From Halomicronema sp. CCY15110 (lineage in GTDB: Bacteria > Cyanobacteriota > Cyanobacteriia > Phormidesmidales > Phormidesmidaceae), in the NCBI RefSeq assembly GCF_016888165.1, contig NZ_JACSWC010000158.1, positions 1 through 64,000 on the forward strand: DNA of 64,000 nt, in the 5' to 3' direction. Position 1 is the first letter of the stretch; every line of letters starts with the position of its first letter. A program made the translations under genes and the position numbers. The notes below the pieces were generated by a model that was given only the letters and a program-made list of their open reading frames with translations, did no database searches and was not told the DNA's origin. Below, piece by piece: positions 32,569 to 40,356 of the stretch.

Positions 32569-33144
32569 ATGCTGACTAATCCGCCCATTCGTCGCAGTGT
32601 GATGCTGCTGTGCTTCGGCGCAGCCGGATTGTTGCTGGCGGCCGAGTGGCATATTCTGCGATCGCAACCCGACCCCGTGGCGATCCCCATCCGTCCTACC
32701 CGAGTCAGTCAACTCGCCACCCTGCTGCGCTCTCCCCTACCTAACATGGTGCGAGAGGCCCGTCTCGTCATTCGCCTCGCCCCCAAAAAGCTGGAATATT
32801 ACGAAGGCGACACCCTAATCAAGCAGTACGACATTGCTGTGGGCCAAGCCGATTGGGAAACCCCCGTGGGACATTTCTCCGTCCTCGACCTGCGGGAAAA
32901 CCCGCTCTGGAAGCATCCCATTACGGGCGAAGCCATTCCCACTGGCCCGAATAATCCCCTGGGCTCGCGGTGGGTGGGGTTTGCCTACGACGACGAATAT
33001 CACATCGGCATTCATGGCACCAATCAAGAGGAACTGGTGGGGCAGGCCGTCTCTCACGGCTGCGTGCGCATGCGCGATGGCGAAATTCAAGAGCTATTTC
33101 AAAAGCTCGCGATCGGCACACCGATTACGGTGAGTCCAGATTGA
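32569..33144 (+). CDS. L,D-transpeptidase (YkuD)
   Basis: A 191-aa periplasmic cell-wall enzyme that cross-links peptidoglycan through L,D bonds or attaches proteins to it. An N-terminal signal-anchor (about residues 9-27) leads into the YkuD domain. The catalytic motif HGTN (H149) and SHGCVRM (H163, nucleophile C165) are intact. ATG 32569 has a GGAG just upstream; ATG 32548 is an in-frame alternative adding seven residues. HIP1 sites resume here, marking the end of the AT-rich segment. Confidence 0.88.
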   Translation: MLTNPPIRRSVMLLCFGAAGLLLAAEWHILRSQPDPVAIPIRPTRVSQLATLLRSPLPNMVREARLVIRLAPKKLEYYEGDTLIKQYDIAVGQADWETPVGHFSVLDLRENPLWKHPITGEAIPTGPNNPLGSRWVGFAYDDEYHIGIHGTNQEELVGQAVSHGCVRMRDGEIQELFQKLAIGTPITVSPD

Positions 33145-33316
33145 GCCGCCGACCCTGATTTTTTACATGGTCAGGACTCTCGACACCGCCCTCATGCCCG
33201 CCCCGGCGGCTGAGCCCCCCTGCACCCCGCCCCGAAATTACCTAAGCTGAATATGCCGATAGGCAAACCACCGGATGACGGCTAGCGATTGTGATGGACT
33301 GCTGAGAGGAAAAGCC

Positions 33317-33907
33317 ATGAAATATTTCGAGAAACCAGGCCCTGAGATGCGCGATCGCGTCCCCCCTGGACAGCATTTAGCCAAAGGCTTTCCCGTATTG
33401 ACCTATGGTGATACCCCACAAGTTCCGCGCGCTGACTGGCAGCTGAAAACCTGGGGCTTGGCAGAGGCCAAAAGCTACAACTGGGATGACATGCTAGCGC
33501 TGCCCCAGCAAGACTTCACCGCTGATTTTCATTGCGTCACCACCTGGTCAAAGCTCGATGTGAAATGGACGGGCATTGCCGTGCCGGACTTTCTCGCCAC
33601 GCTCAAGGTCGAACCGACTGCCACCCATGTATTGCTGCACTGCTTCGGCGACTACACCACTAACCTCACCCTTGAGGACTTTAATCGCCCCGAAAATTTC
33701 TTTGCGCACACCCTGTATGGCGAACCGCTACCCGCTGACCACGGCGGGCCGATGCGCCTCGTCGTCCCCCATCTTTACGCCTGGAAGAGTGCCAAGTGGA
33801 TCAACGGTATTGAGTTTTTGCCCCAAGAGAGCCTGGGCTTTTGGGAGCGTAACGGCTACCACCCTCGGGGTGAACCCTTCGCCGCAGAGCGCTACGCTGG
33901 ACGCTAA
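33317..33907 (+). CDS. Molybdopterin-dependent oxidoreductase (sulfite oxidase-like)
   Basis: A 196-aa protein with an oxidoreductase molybdopterin-binding domain of the sulfite oxidase/MsrP fold. The molybdenum-ligating cysteine is C73 in DFHCVTTWSKLDV. The conserved DHGGPMRLVVPHLYAWKSAKW lies in the C-terminal half. It is short and lacks Tat signal, heme and dimerisation domains, so it is a cytosolic stand-alone catalytic domain of unknown substrate. ATG 33317 has a GAGAGGA ribosome binding site; an in-frame ATG at 33275 is unlikely. A large hairpin follows at 33942-33985. Confidence 0.88.
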   Translation: MKYFEKPGPEMRDRVPPGQHLAKGFPVLTYGDTPQVPRADWQLKTWGLAEAKSYNWDDMLALPQQDFTADFHCVTTWSKLDVKWTGIAVPDFLATLKVEPTATHVLLHCFGDYTTNLTLEDFNRPENFFAHTLYGEPLPADHGGPMRLVVPHLYAWKSAKWINGIEFLPQESLGFWERNGYHPRGEPFAAERYAGR

Positions 33908-33941
33908 TCAATTCGTTGACAAACAAAACAGACCGTAAACT

Positions 33942-33985
33942 GTTGCCCCCACTCTCTCAACCGTAGTTGAAAGAGTGGGGGCAAC
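33942..33985. terminator. Bidirectional terminator hairpin
   Basis: A 20-bp stem with one mismatch, gttgcccccactctctcaac (33942-33961) with 33966-33985, around a 4-base loop. It sits between the convergent molybdopterin oxidoreductase and dps genes, so it can serve both. Confidence 0.75.
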
Positions 33986-34032
33986 TAATAATTCCGCGAC
34001 TTGATAAAGCTGCCTGGAATTCTCCGAAGGAA

Positions 34033-34545
34033 TTATTCGCTGATCAGGTGTGCTTCAAGGAACCAGAGACGTTTGTCAATGGTGCGAGAGACTTCGGTAT
34101 AAAGGTCAGCGGTATCCGCATCACCCAATTCGTCCGTCGCGTCGATCGCTTCCCGCACATGCTTGGCGTAGGCCGCATAGCGATCGGCCAAGGCGGTGAC
34201 ATGATCCATCCCATTGACTGCATTGATGGGATATTCGGGCAAAATCGACTGCTCAGCCGCCATTCTAGCGGTGCCTAGCGCCGTGCCACCAAGGGCCGTC
34301 ACTCGTTCTGCCACCATATCGACATACTCTTCCAGCTCACCCGCCATTTCATCAAAGAGTTCATGTAGCTGGTAAAAGTCTTTGCCCTTGACATTCCAGT
34401 GAGCTTGCTTCGTCTGCGTCTTGAGGTCAAGCGTCGCCGCCAAGCTTTGGTTCAAAATAGCCGTCACTTGTTCGCGCACTGACGCCGATAAGTCGTTGCG
34501 CGTCGGATAAAACCGGGCAGTGGGTTTAGCGGAGGTTGCAACCAT
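34033..34545 (-). CDS. dps: Dps-family ferritin-like DNA protection protein
   Basis: A 170-aa subunit of a 12-mer that oxidises and stores iron and protects DNA from peroxide. Ferroxidase residues at the inter-subunit site are present with the right spacing: H49 (KQAHWNVKG), H61, D76 and E80. The N-terminal tail is short with a few basic residues. Length and signature match cyanobacterial Dps proteins. A good ribosome binding site (AAGGAG) precedes the ATG at 34545. Its promoter lies in the 34546-35146 spacer shared with the kinase gene on the other strand. Confidence 0.92.
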   Translation of the reverse strand: MVATSAKPTARFYPTRNDLSASVREQVTAILNQSLAATLDLKTQTKQAHWNVKGKDFYQLHELFDEMAGELEEYVDMVAERVTALGGTALGTARMAAEQSILPEYPINAVNGMDHVTALADRYAAYAKHVREAIDATDELGDADTADLYTEVSRTIDKRLWFLEAHLISE

Positions 34546-35146
34546 GAGAATTTCTCCTTAATCAATTCCTGAGCGGACTTTAGTAAAGCAAGTATAAACG
34601 CCTCACTTTTCAGACATCCTTTGCTAAATCATACTCGTTATGACTTCGTCTTGCAACGATAGTTTCTCACTTTTTCCCTAATGGGTCAGCGTGGGTTGGG
34701 GCCATCGCCCACAACCGAGCAAGCGCCAAGGTTGCGTTGGGCGGCCAGGACGCTCCCCCACTGTACTTATGCAAAGTGGCCGAGGGACTAACGGGTACAT
34801 CATCGAGATTGCCTTGAGCCTGACGCTGAAGGCGCGATCGGACTGGTTAACTTCAGTGGTAACGGGGTGGGTCGGTTCCACGGACATGCGAATTTCTGTT
34901 GCTCACCCGGCGGCCTTTGGGAGTAGCCCAAGGGTAGATTCACTTTATTGCCAGCAGCCAATACCTAGACAAAAGCATTGAGCGATCGCTGCTGGTAGCC
35001 TGAACGACACCTCAGTGTCTTGCGTGATTAAGATTACTAATTCTTTGGGAAAGCATTTATAAGTTTCTTGAGTCCAGATCCATTGATCCCTACAATTAAT
35101 AGAATCCATTAATAAGCAAAAATACGCAGTTTAGTTAGGAGGAACT
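34546..35146. other. Divergent promoter region, no gene
   Basis: Six hundred bases between dps (leftward) and the phosphoribulokinase-family gene (rightward). The part beside each gene is AT-rich, as expected for promoters; the middle (34690-34940) is GC-rich with open frames on both strands that lack coding character. A strong ribosome binding site (taggagga) precedes ATG 35147. No repeat or RNA gene was recognised. Confidence 0.4.
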
Positions 35147-36103
35147 ATGGCGAATCGTCCAATTATTCTCGGGATCGTGGGCGACAGCGCCGCGGGCAAG
35201 ACCACCCTTACCCGTGGGATCGGTCAAATTTTAGGTGAGGATCAGGTCACGGCCATTTGCACGGACGATTACCATCGCTACGATCGCCAACAGCGCAAAG
35301 ACATGGGCATCTCGGCGCTGCACCCTGACTGCAACTATCTCGACATTATCGAACAGCATTTGCAACTGCTGCGGGAAGGCAAGCCCATCCTGAAGCCGAT
35401 TTATAACCACACCACCGGCATGTTTGACCCGCCCGAATACATCAAGCCAACTAAGTTCGTCATTGTGGAAGGACTGTTGGGGTATTCCACCGCGATCGCT
35501 CGCGACTGCTACGACGTGATGGTGTATTTGGCTCCGCCAGAAGAAATTCGCGCCAACTGGAAGATTAAACGCGACACCCGTAAACGCGGCTACACCGAAG
35601 AGCAGGTGCTCGACCAACTCAAGGCGCGGGAGCCCGATTCCGAAGCGTTCATTCGTCCTCAACGACAGTGGGCCGACGTGATTGTGAGCTTTTGTCCCCC
35701 AGCGGAGGGGAACGGCGGCAAGGATGACTTGCTGCTAGATGTGAAACTGGTGCTGCGCCCCACCATTTCTCACCCGGATTTCACCCACATTTTGGATGGC
35801 ACCGGCAGCCACTTGGGAGATTCTATTCGGTTGGTGCTTGATCGTGACATGAGCAAGCCAGTGGATGTACTGGAAATTGACGGTCAGGCGACGCAAGAGC
35901 AGGTGCAAGAGCTGGAGCGGATTTTGTGTGGCGAAGTGCCGTACCTGGGCCAATTTTGTAGCCTCGAAGGCAACGACGAAATCGGCAAGTTAGTTGGCAC
36001 CACGGGTGAAACCTTGCAAAGTTACCCGCTAGCGCTGACGCAGCTATTTATCACCTATCACATGCTGAAAGCCGACAAGGTGGCTAAGCAGCTGGTGACT
36101 TAG
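35147..36103 (+). CDS. Phosphoribulokinase-family kinase, divergent paralogue
   Basis: A 318-aa P-loop kinase of the phosphoribulokinase/uridine kinase family. Walker A is GDSAAGKT (12-19), then ICTDDYHRYDR (C38), the substrate-site run KPIYNHTTGMFDPPE, and Walker B-like FVIVEGLLGY. The familiar Calvin-cycle enzyme has a cysteine in its P-loop (GDSGCGKS), which pairs with the cysteine before DDYH for thioredoxin/CP12 control. Here the P-loop position is A16, so that disulphide cannot form. The C-terminal Cys pair region of the canonical enzyme is not recognisable either. It may make ribulose-1,5-bisphosphate without redox control or use another substrate. A terminator follows at 36129-36162. 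Confidence 0.85.
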   Translation: MANRPIILGIVGDSAAGKTTLTRGIGQILGEDQVTAICTDDYHRYDRQQRKDMGISALHPDCNYLDIIEQHLQLLREGKPILKPIYNHTTGMFDPPEYIKPTKFVIVEGLLGYSTAIARDCYDVMVYLAPPEEIRANWKIKRDTRKRGYTEEQVLDQLKAREPDSEAFIRPQRQWADVIVSFCPPAEGNGGKDDLLLDVKLVLRPTISHPDFTHILDGTGSHLGDSIRLVLDRDMSKPVDVLEIDGQATQEQVQELERILCGEVPYLGQFCSLEGNDEIGKLVGTTGETLQSYPLALTQLFITYHMLKADKVAKQLVT

Positions 36104-36128
36104 GAAACGGGTAAACTCGGATTTGTCA

Positions 36129-36162
36129 GGGGGATGGAGCCATGCGCCCATCCCCCATTTTT
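36129..36162 (+). terminator. Intrinsic terminator after PRK-family gene
   Basis: Stem gggggatgg (36129-36137) pairs perfectly with ccatccccc (36148-36156) around a 10-base loop and is followed by a run of five T (36158-36162). It lies 26 bases after the stop codon of the phosphoribulokinase-family gene. Confidence 0.85.
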
Positions 36163-36265
36163 GTGTCAGGGATAGTGGACAGGCAGAGTGTTGCTGGGGG
36201 TGCCGTCATGCAAGTGAGCTGGCGATATGGGCACAACTACAACGATCGCCCTGCCCTCTTGAGGC

Positions 36266-36355
36266 TAATCCTGTAGGGGGTTCAGCATTCTGGTTGGATG
36301 CCCATCCAGGCCGTCCAAGGCGGCATTGGCCTTTTGGGAACCCCCTACAGGATTA
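36266..36355. mobile_element. MITE-like element, 90 bp, perfect ends
   Basis: An 18-base perfect terminal inverted repeat, taatcctgtagggggttc (36266-36283) with its exact complement at 36338-36355. The interior has secondary palindromes (tggatgcccatcca) and no coding capacity. This could be a miniature mobile element or a dispersed palindromic repeat. No transposase is in the window. Confidence 0.6.
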
Positions 36356-36519
36356 CCGCTTGAGGTAGGGAAATTGCCCATCCAAAATGAGGTTAAGTTC
36401 CCCAAAGGCTTATTAAAAGAGCGTTACAGTATGAAAAACAGCGATCGTGCCATCTCCTCATGGTGTACCTGTAAGAGATAGCGCTGTATAGTTCGCGATA
36501 AAACTGTCTGGATAGCATT

Positions 36520-37467
36520 ATGGGTTTCAAGCTTCACAACCTTTTTCGTCGTCTCAAGCCTCTGGTTAAGCCAATCATGGCGATCGCGCTAGTGGGCGTT
36601 TTGGTCTTTGGTCATGCTGATGGTGCCCTGGCGGCGCGCGCCGGGGGGCGCATTGGGGGCGGCAGCTTCCGGGCACCCAGTCGGGTTTCGCCCAGTCCGT
36701 CTTACCGCAGTCCCAGTGGTGGCGGGTATTATCCCGGTGGGGGCTTTGGTTTTCCGTTTCTATTCCCGCTGTTTGGCTTTGGCGGCGGCTTTGGCGGCCT
36801 GTTCACGATTATCCTGTTCATCGGTTTAGCCAACTTCATCATGCGCACCGTCCGTGAGATGGGCAGCAACGATGACGGCATGGGCACGGTGGATAATCCT
36901 GCCGTTTCAGTCGCTAAGCTGCAAATCGGCCTCTTGGCCGAGGCGCGTTCTTTGCAAGAAGACCTCAATCGCATGGCATTGTCAGCCGATACGTCCTCTG
37001 CCACTGGACTCACTCAGGTTTTGCAAGAGGCCAGCCTGTCGCTGTTGCGGCACCCGGAATATTGGCAATATGCCACCGCTCAAATCGAGTCAACCCGGTT
37101 ACTATCCGCCGAGCAAAAGTTCAACCAGTTGGCGCTGGCTGAGCGCAGCAAATTTACGGGCGAGTCGGTGAGTAATGTCAACAATCGGCTACAGCAGGGC
37201 GTTCCCAAACCGACTGAGGCGGGGGATCTAGCGACGATGGAACCCGGTCAATACATCGTGGCGTCGGTGATTGTGGCCACTCAGGGTAAGTTAAATCTGC
37301 CCAAGGTGTCTTCCACTCAAGATGTGCGGCAGGCGTTGAGCACGTTGGGCGCAGTGTCGAGCGATCGCCTCTTAGCCGTTGAGATTCTCTGGACCCCTCA
37401 AGCTTCTGGCGAAACGTTGACGGCAGACGAAATGATTGCCGAATATCCAGAATTGACCCTGATATAA
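36520..37467 (+). CDS. DUF1517 membrane protein
   Basis: A 315-aa protein of the DUF1517 family, found in cyanobacteria and chloroplasts. An N-terminal signal-like hydrophobic segment (about 16-38, ending ALAA) is followed by a Gly/Ser/Pro/Tyr-rich low-complexity stretch (GGGSFRAPSRVSPSPS). A second transmembrane helix (about 92-110, LFTIILFIGLANFI) and a conserved ~190-residue soluble domain (VSVAKLQIGLLAEARSLQEDL) come next. It is probably in the thylakoid or plasma membrane; the function is unknown. A strong intrinsic hairpin follows at 37500-37535. Confidence 0.85.
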   Translation: MGFKLHNLFRRLKPLVKPIMAIALVGVLVFGHADGALAARAGGRIGGGSFRAPSRVSPSPSYRSPSGGGYYPGGGFGFPFLFPLFGFGGGFGGLFTIILFIGLANFIMRTVREMGSNDDGMGTVDNPAVSVAKLQIGLLAEARSLQEDLNRMALSADTSSATGLTQVLQEASLSLLRHPEYWQYATAQIESTRLLSAEQKFNQLALAERSKFTGESVSNVNNRLQQGVPKPTEAGDLATMEPGQYIVASVIVATQGKLNLPKVSSTQDVRQALSTLGAVSSDRLLAVEILWTPQASGETLTADEMIAEYPELTLI

Positions 37468-37499
37468 CGTCTAACGGTTCATCACAATTCATTGTGGGC

Positions 37500-37535
37500 A
37501 AACCCGCCCGAATCTTATTTGGTTCGGGCGGGTTT
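37500..37535 (+). terminator. Terminator hairpin after DUF1517 gene
   Basis: A 13-bp perfect stem aaacccgcccgaa (37500-37512) with ttcgggcgggttt (37523-37535) around a 10-base loop, ending in a short T-rich run. It separates DUF1517 from proA. Confidence 0.8.
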
Positions 37536-37577
37536 GTTAGAATCTGAGACTGCACTCTGGTTCGGGAACTTGCAACG

Positions 37578-38909
37578 ATGACGGTATCTCAGGCGGCAAC
37601 GACAAACACCCCCAGTTCAGTCGATCTTTTGCCCATCGCCCAGCGCACGCGGGCGGCGGCTCAAGCTTTAGCCCCGCTGCCAACAACAATCAAGAACCAA
37701 GCCATTGCCGCCATTGCCGACGCCCTTGCCGCTCAAACAGAGGAAATTTTGGCGGCTAACGCAGCCGACTGTGAAGCGGCGATCGCCGATCAAATCGCGA
37801 AGCCGCTCTACAATCGCCTCAAGCTGGATGCGGTGAAACTCGCTGGGGCGATCGCGGGCGTGCGCGATGTGGCCCAACTGCCCGATCCCGTTGGCGTTGT
37901 CCAAGTTCACACCGAGCTAGATGCCGGGTTAGAACTGCAACGAATTAGCGCACCCTTGGGCGTATTAGGGGTGATTTTTGAGTCGCGTCCCGATGCGGTG
38001 ATGCAAATTTCTAGCCTCGCGGTGAAATCGGGCAACGGGGTGATTTTGAAAGGGGGTAAGGAAGCCGTCCGCTCTTGTCAGGCGTTGGTGACGGCCATTC
38101 GCGCTGGGCTCGAGGCCGCCGGGGTGAACCCCGATGCGGTGCAACTTTTGACCACCCGCGAAGAGACCCGCGCCATGCTGGCATTGGAAGGATATCTCGA
38201 TCTGATTATCCCGCGCGGTTCCAACTCCTTTGTCCGGTTCGTACAAGACAACACGCGCATTCCGGTACTGGGACACGCCGATGGGATTTGTCACCTGTAT
38301 GTTGATCGGGCTGCTGATTTTGACAAAGCGATCCAGATTGCGATCGATGCCAAGGTCGGTTACCCCTCAGCCTGCAACGCGATCGAAACCTTGCTGGTGC
38401 ATACAGCGATCGCGGCGGAATTTTTGCCCCAACTTGCTACCGCCCTACAACAGCACGGGGTGGAATTGCGAGGCGATGCCCTCACCCAGTCCATCCTGCC
38501 AGACGTGACACCGGCGACGGAAGCCGATTGGGCCACAGAATATAGCGATCTGATCCTCGCGATTAAAGGAGTGGATGCCCTGTCGGCCGCGATCGCCCAC
38601 ATCAACACTTTCGGATCTCGCCATACGGATGCGATCGTGACCGAAGATCTGGAGGCGGCCGCCACCTTCCGCAATCAGGTCAATGCCGCTGGGGTCTATC
38701 ACAACTGTTCCACGCGCTTTGCCGACGGCTTCCGCTACGGATTTGGCGCAGAAGTGGGCATTAGCACCCAAACCATGCCCCCCCGTGGCCCTGTGGGGTT
38801 AGAGGGGCTAGTGACCTATAAATATCACCTAGTGGGCAATGGGCACATTGTGGCCACCTACTCTGGCGAAGCAGCCCAGCCCTTTTCGCACAAAAACCGG
38901 CTGTCGTAG
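37578..38909 (+). CDS. proA: Glutamate-5-semialdehyde dehydrogenase
   Basis: NADPH-dependent reduction of gamma-glutamyl phosphate to glutamate-5-semialdehyde, the second step of proline synthesis. The 443-aa protein has the aldehyde dehydrogenase fold with ProA-specific motifs: [39 protein letters not shown], the nucleophile C266 in [12 protein letters not shown], and the C-terminal [12 protein letters not shown]. The sequence is complete. The partner kinase gene proB is not in the window, so the two are not in one operon. A short N-terminal extension (about 15 residues) of Ser/Thr precedes the conserved start. Confidence 0.95.
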   Translation: MTVSQAATTNTPSSVDLLPIAQRTRAAAQALAPLPTTIKNQAIAAIADALAAQTEEILAANAADCEAAIADQIAKPLYNRLKLDAVKLAGAIAGVRDVAQLPDPVGVVQVHTELDAGLELQRISAPLGVLGVIFESRPDAVMQISSLAVKSGNGVILKGGKEAVRSCQALVTAIRAGLEAAGVNPDAVQLLTTREETRAMLALEGYLDLIIPRGSNSFVRFVQDNTRIPVLGHADGICHLYVDRAADFDKAIQIAIDAKVGYPSACNAIETLLVHTAIAAEFLPQLATALQQHGVELRGDALTQSILPDVTPATEADWATEYSDLILAIKGVDALSAAIAHINTFGSRHTDAIVTEDLEAAATFRNQVNAAGVYHNCSTRFADGFRYGFGAEVGISTQTMPPRGPVGLEGLVTYKYHLVGNGHIVATYSGEAAQPFSHKNRLS

Positions 38910-39024
38910 CATGCTTCTGACGACGTAGCGCAGTGACGGTGGGAAGGCGTGGCGACTTGCTCTCTCTGGAGAGATGCGTCATGCTAACAAGCAAGGACTT
39001 TTTAGCGATCGTCGCCTGTTGATC

Positions 39025-39348
39025 ATGTTTTCGCTGCTCACCCGTTTCTTTAATCGTCATTTGGCGGATATGCAAGCCGATGTCGAGATTTACACCTGGC
39101 AGACTTGCCCCTATTGCATCCGCGCCAAACTGCTGCTCTGGTGGAAGGGCGTCACGTATCAGGAATATAAAATTGACGGCGACGGTGCAGCCCGAGTGCG
39201 CATGGCAGAACGCGCCCACGGTCGCAAGTCCGTGCCCCAAATTTTCATTAACAACGCGCATATCGGTGGCTGTGATGAGCTGTATGCGCTTGATCGCCAA
39301 GGCCGTTTAGACCCGCTACTAATCCAAGCAAAAACCGCAGAACTCTAG
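39025..39348 (+). CDS. grxC: Glutaredoxin 3
   Basis: A 107-aa dithiol glutaredoxin that reduces disulphides with glutathione in the cytosol. The active site is CPYC (C28, C31), with the cis-proline/GSH-binding motif SVPQIFINN and the GGCDELYALD motif after it. ATG 39025 gives the N-terminal MFSLLTRFF extension common in cyanobacterial homologues; the frame is open to 38974, and ATG 39070 is a shorter alternative. It lies downstream of proA on the same strand, about 115 bases away. Confidence 0.92.
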   Translation: MFSLLTRFFNRHLADMQADVEIYTWQTCPYCIRAKLLLWWKGVTYQEYKIDGDGAARVRMAERAHGRKSVPQIFINNAHIGGCDELYALDRQGRLDPLLIQAKTAEL

Positions 39349-39629
39349 CGCCGCGTCAACTTAAAAGACTGGGATAAGTCGTCGTGTGGAGAACAAACGC
39401 AATGCAACCATCGCCGCTGAGCAAGCCATGCGGTTGATTCTCGGGTTCGCCGGAACGTCTAAGCGATACTGACCGGCACTCGGTTGGCTGGACAGCGTGG
39501 CCTCTTTGTCGTAGAGCAACCGGTCGCGGCCAGCTCGAATGAGCCGATGCCCAGATGCTTGACGAATCTGAACCCACGGCTCCTAGATGTCTGATTCGGT
39601 ATCGCAAATGTCGGTCATCTGCCAACTCC
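39349..39629. other. Convergent intergenic region
   Basis: About 280 bases between grxC and the XRE regulator, which converge. No coding frame with credible composition and no strong terminator hairpin were identified. Confidence 0.4.
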
Positions 39630-40313
39630 CTAAGTCTGGATAGGACTGACCTGGGCGCGGTGTAGTAGTTTGCCCTGATGGCGAAAGCCGGTGTAGCGTA
39701 TTTTGACCAATTCACCGGGGTTGGCATGGCCATTCATTAGTTGGTGCAATTGGGGATCAAAAGGGACGATCGCTCCGACGGGGGCGATCGCCTCCACCGC
39801 CCACTGCTCCAGCAGAGTTTGCACGGGATTTACCAGGGGCACTAAGCGACTGGCGGGGAGGTCAGGATTGTTCTCGACCGCATGGGTGACGGTGGGCCAT
39901 TGCAGCAGCCAGGATTCCAGAGTGGTCAGGGCGGTGGTTTGAAACTGCGCTTGCAACTGGACGGCTTGCTGCTCCAGTTGCGTTTGCAAACGCTGATATT
40001 CGGTCTGGAGGGTTGCCAGCGCGGCGGCTGGGGCCGCTTCATTGTCAGCCGATCGCGAGTCAGCGATCGCGCCAAAATGGCTCAAGAGTTCCGCCAATGA
40101 AAGGTTCAAAGCCGCCGCAATTTTTTGCAAGGTCTCGAGGCGCATGGCTGGGAGGCGATCGCTGCGCAGTTGTCGGATTGTCCAGTCCGAAACCTGGGCC
40201 TGCCGGGCCAAAGCGCGAAAACTGGCAATTCCTGCGGCGATCATCAGCGATCGCAGCTGCTCGGTCGCCATCGGGGAAGTGCGGGTCGGAGAGGCAGGGA
40301 GGTCGCGGGTCAT
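39630..40313 (-). CDS. XRE-type regulator with GrpE-like C-terminal domain
   Basis: A 227-aa protein. An N-terminal helix-turn-helix of the XRE type spans about residues 18-72 (SFRALARQAQVSDWTIRQLR; LETLQKIAAALNLSLAELL). A central coiled coil follows (about 95-130, ALATLQTEYQRLQTQLEQQA). The C-terminal stretch (about 165-227) reads like the beta-domain of GrpE: AIAPVGAIVPFDPQLHQLM, NPGELVKIRYTGFRHQGKLLHRAQV. It may tie DNA binding to DnaK or to protein folding state; the GrpE resemblance is by eye. ATG 40313 is used; ATG 40271 is a shorter alternative. It is 39 bases downstream of nothing recognisable and follows the transglutaminase gene on the same strand. Confidence 0.7.
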   Translation of the reverse strand: MTRDLPASPTRTSPMATEQLRSLMIAAGIASFRALARQAQVSDWTIRQLRSDRLPAMRLETLQKIAAALNLSLAELLSHFGAIADSRSADNEAAPAAALATLQTEYQRLQTQLEQQAVQLQAQFQTTALTTLESWLLQWPTVTHAVENNPDLPASRLVPLVNPVQTLLEQWAVEAIAPVGAIVPFDPQLHQLMNGHANPGELVKIRYTGFRHQGKLLHRAQVSPIQT

Positions 40314-40356
40314 GGCCAATTTCGATGCAATGCAGCGCGTCTAAGGCTTAACGTCT

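Noticed and set aside
34678-34981. Open frames on both strands upstream of the phosphoribulokinase-family gene
   Set aside because: Opposing frames of similar length in GC-rich sequence, without ribosome binding sites; more likely promoter/spacer.
36123-36368. An 81-aa frame after the phosphoribulokinase-family gene
   Set aside because: It runs through the terminator and the MITE-like element, so it is not a gene.
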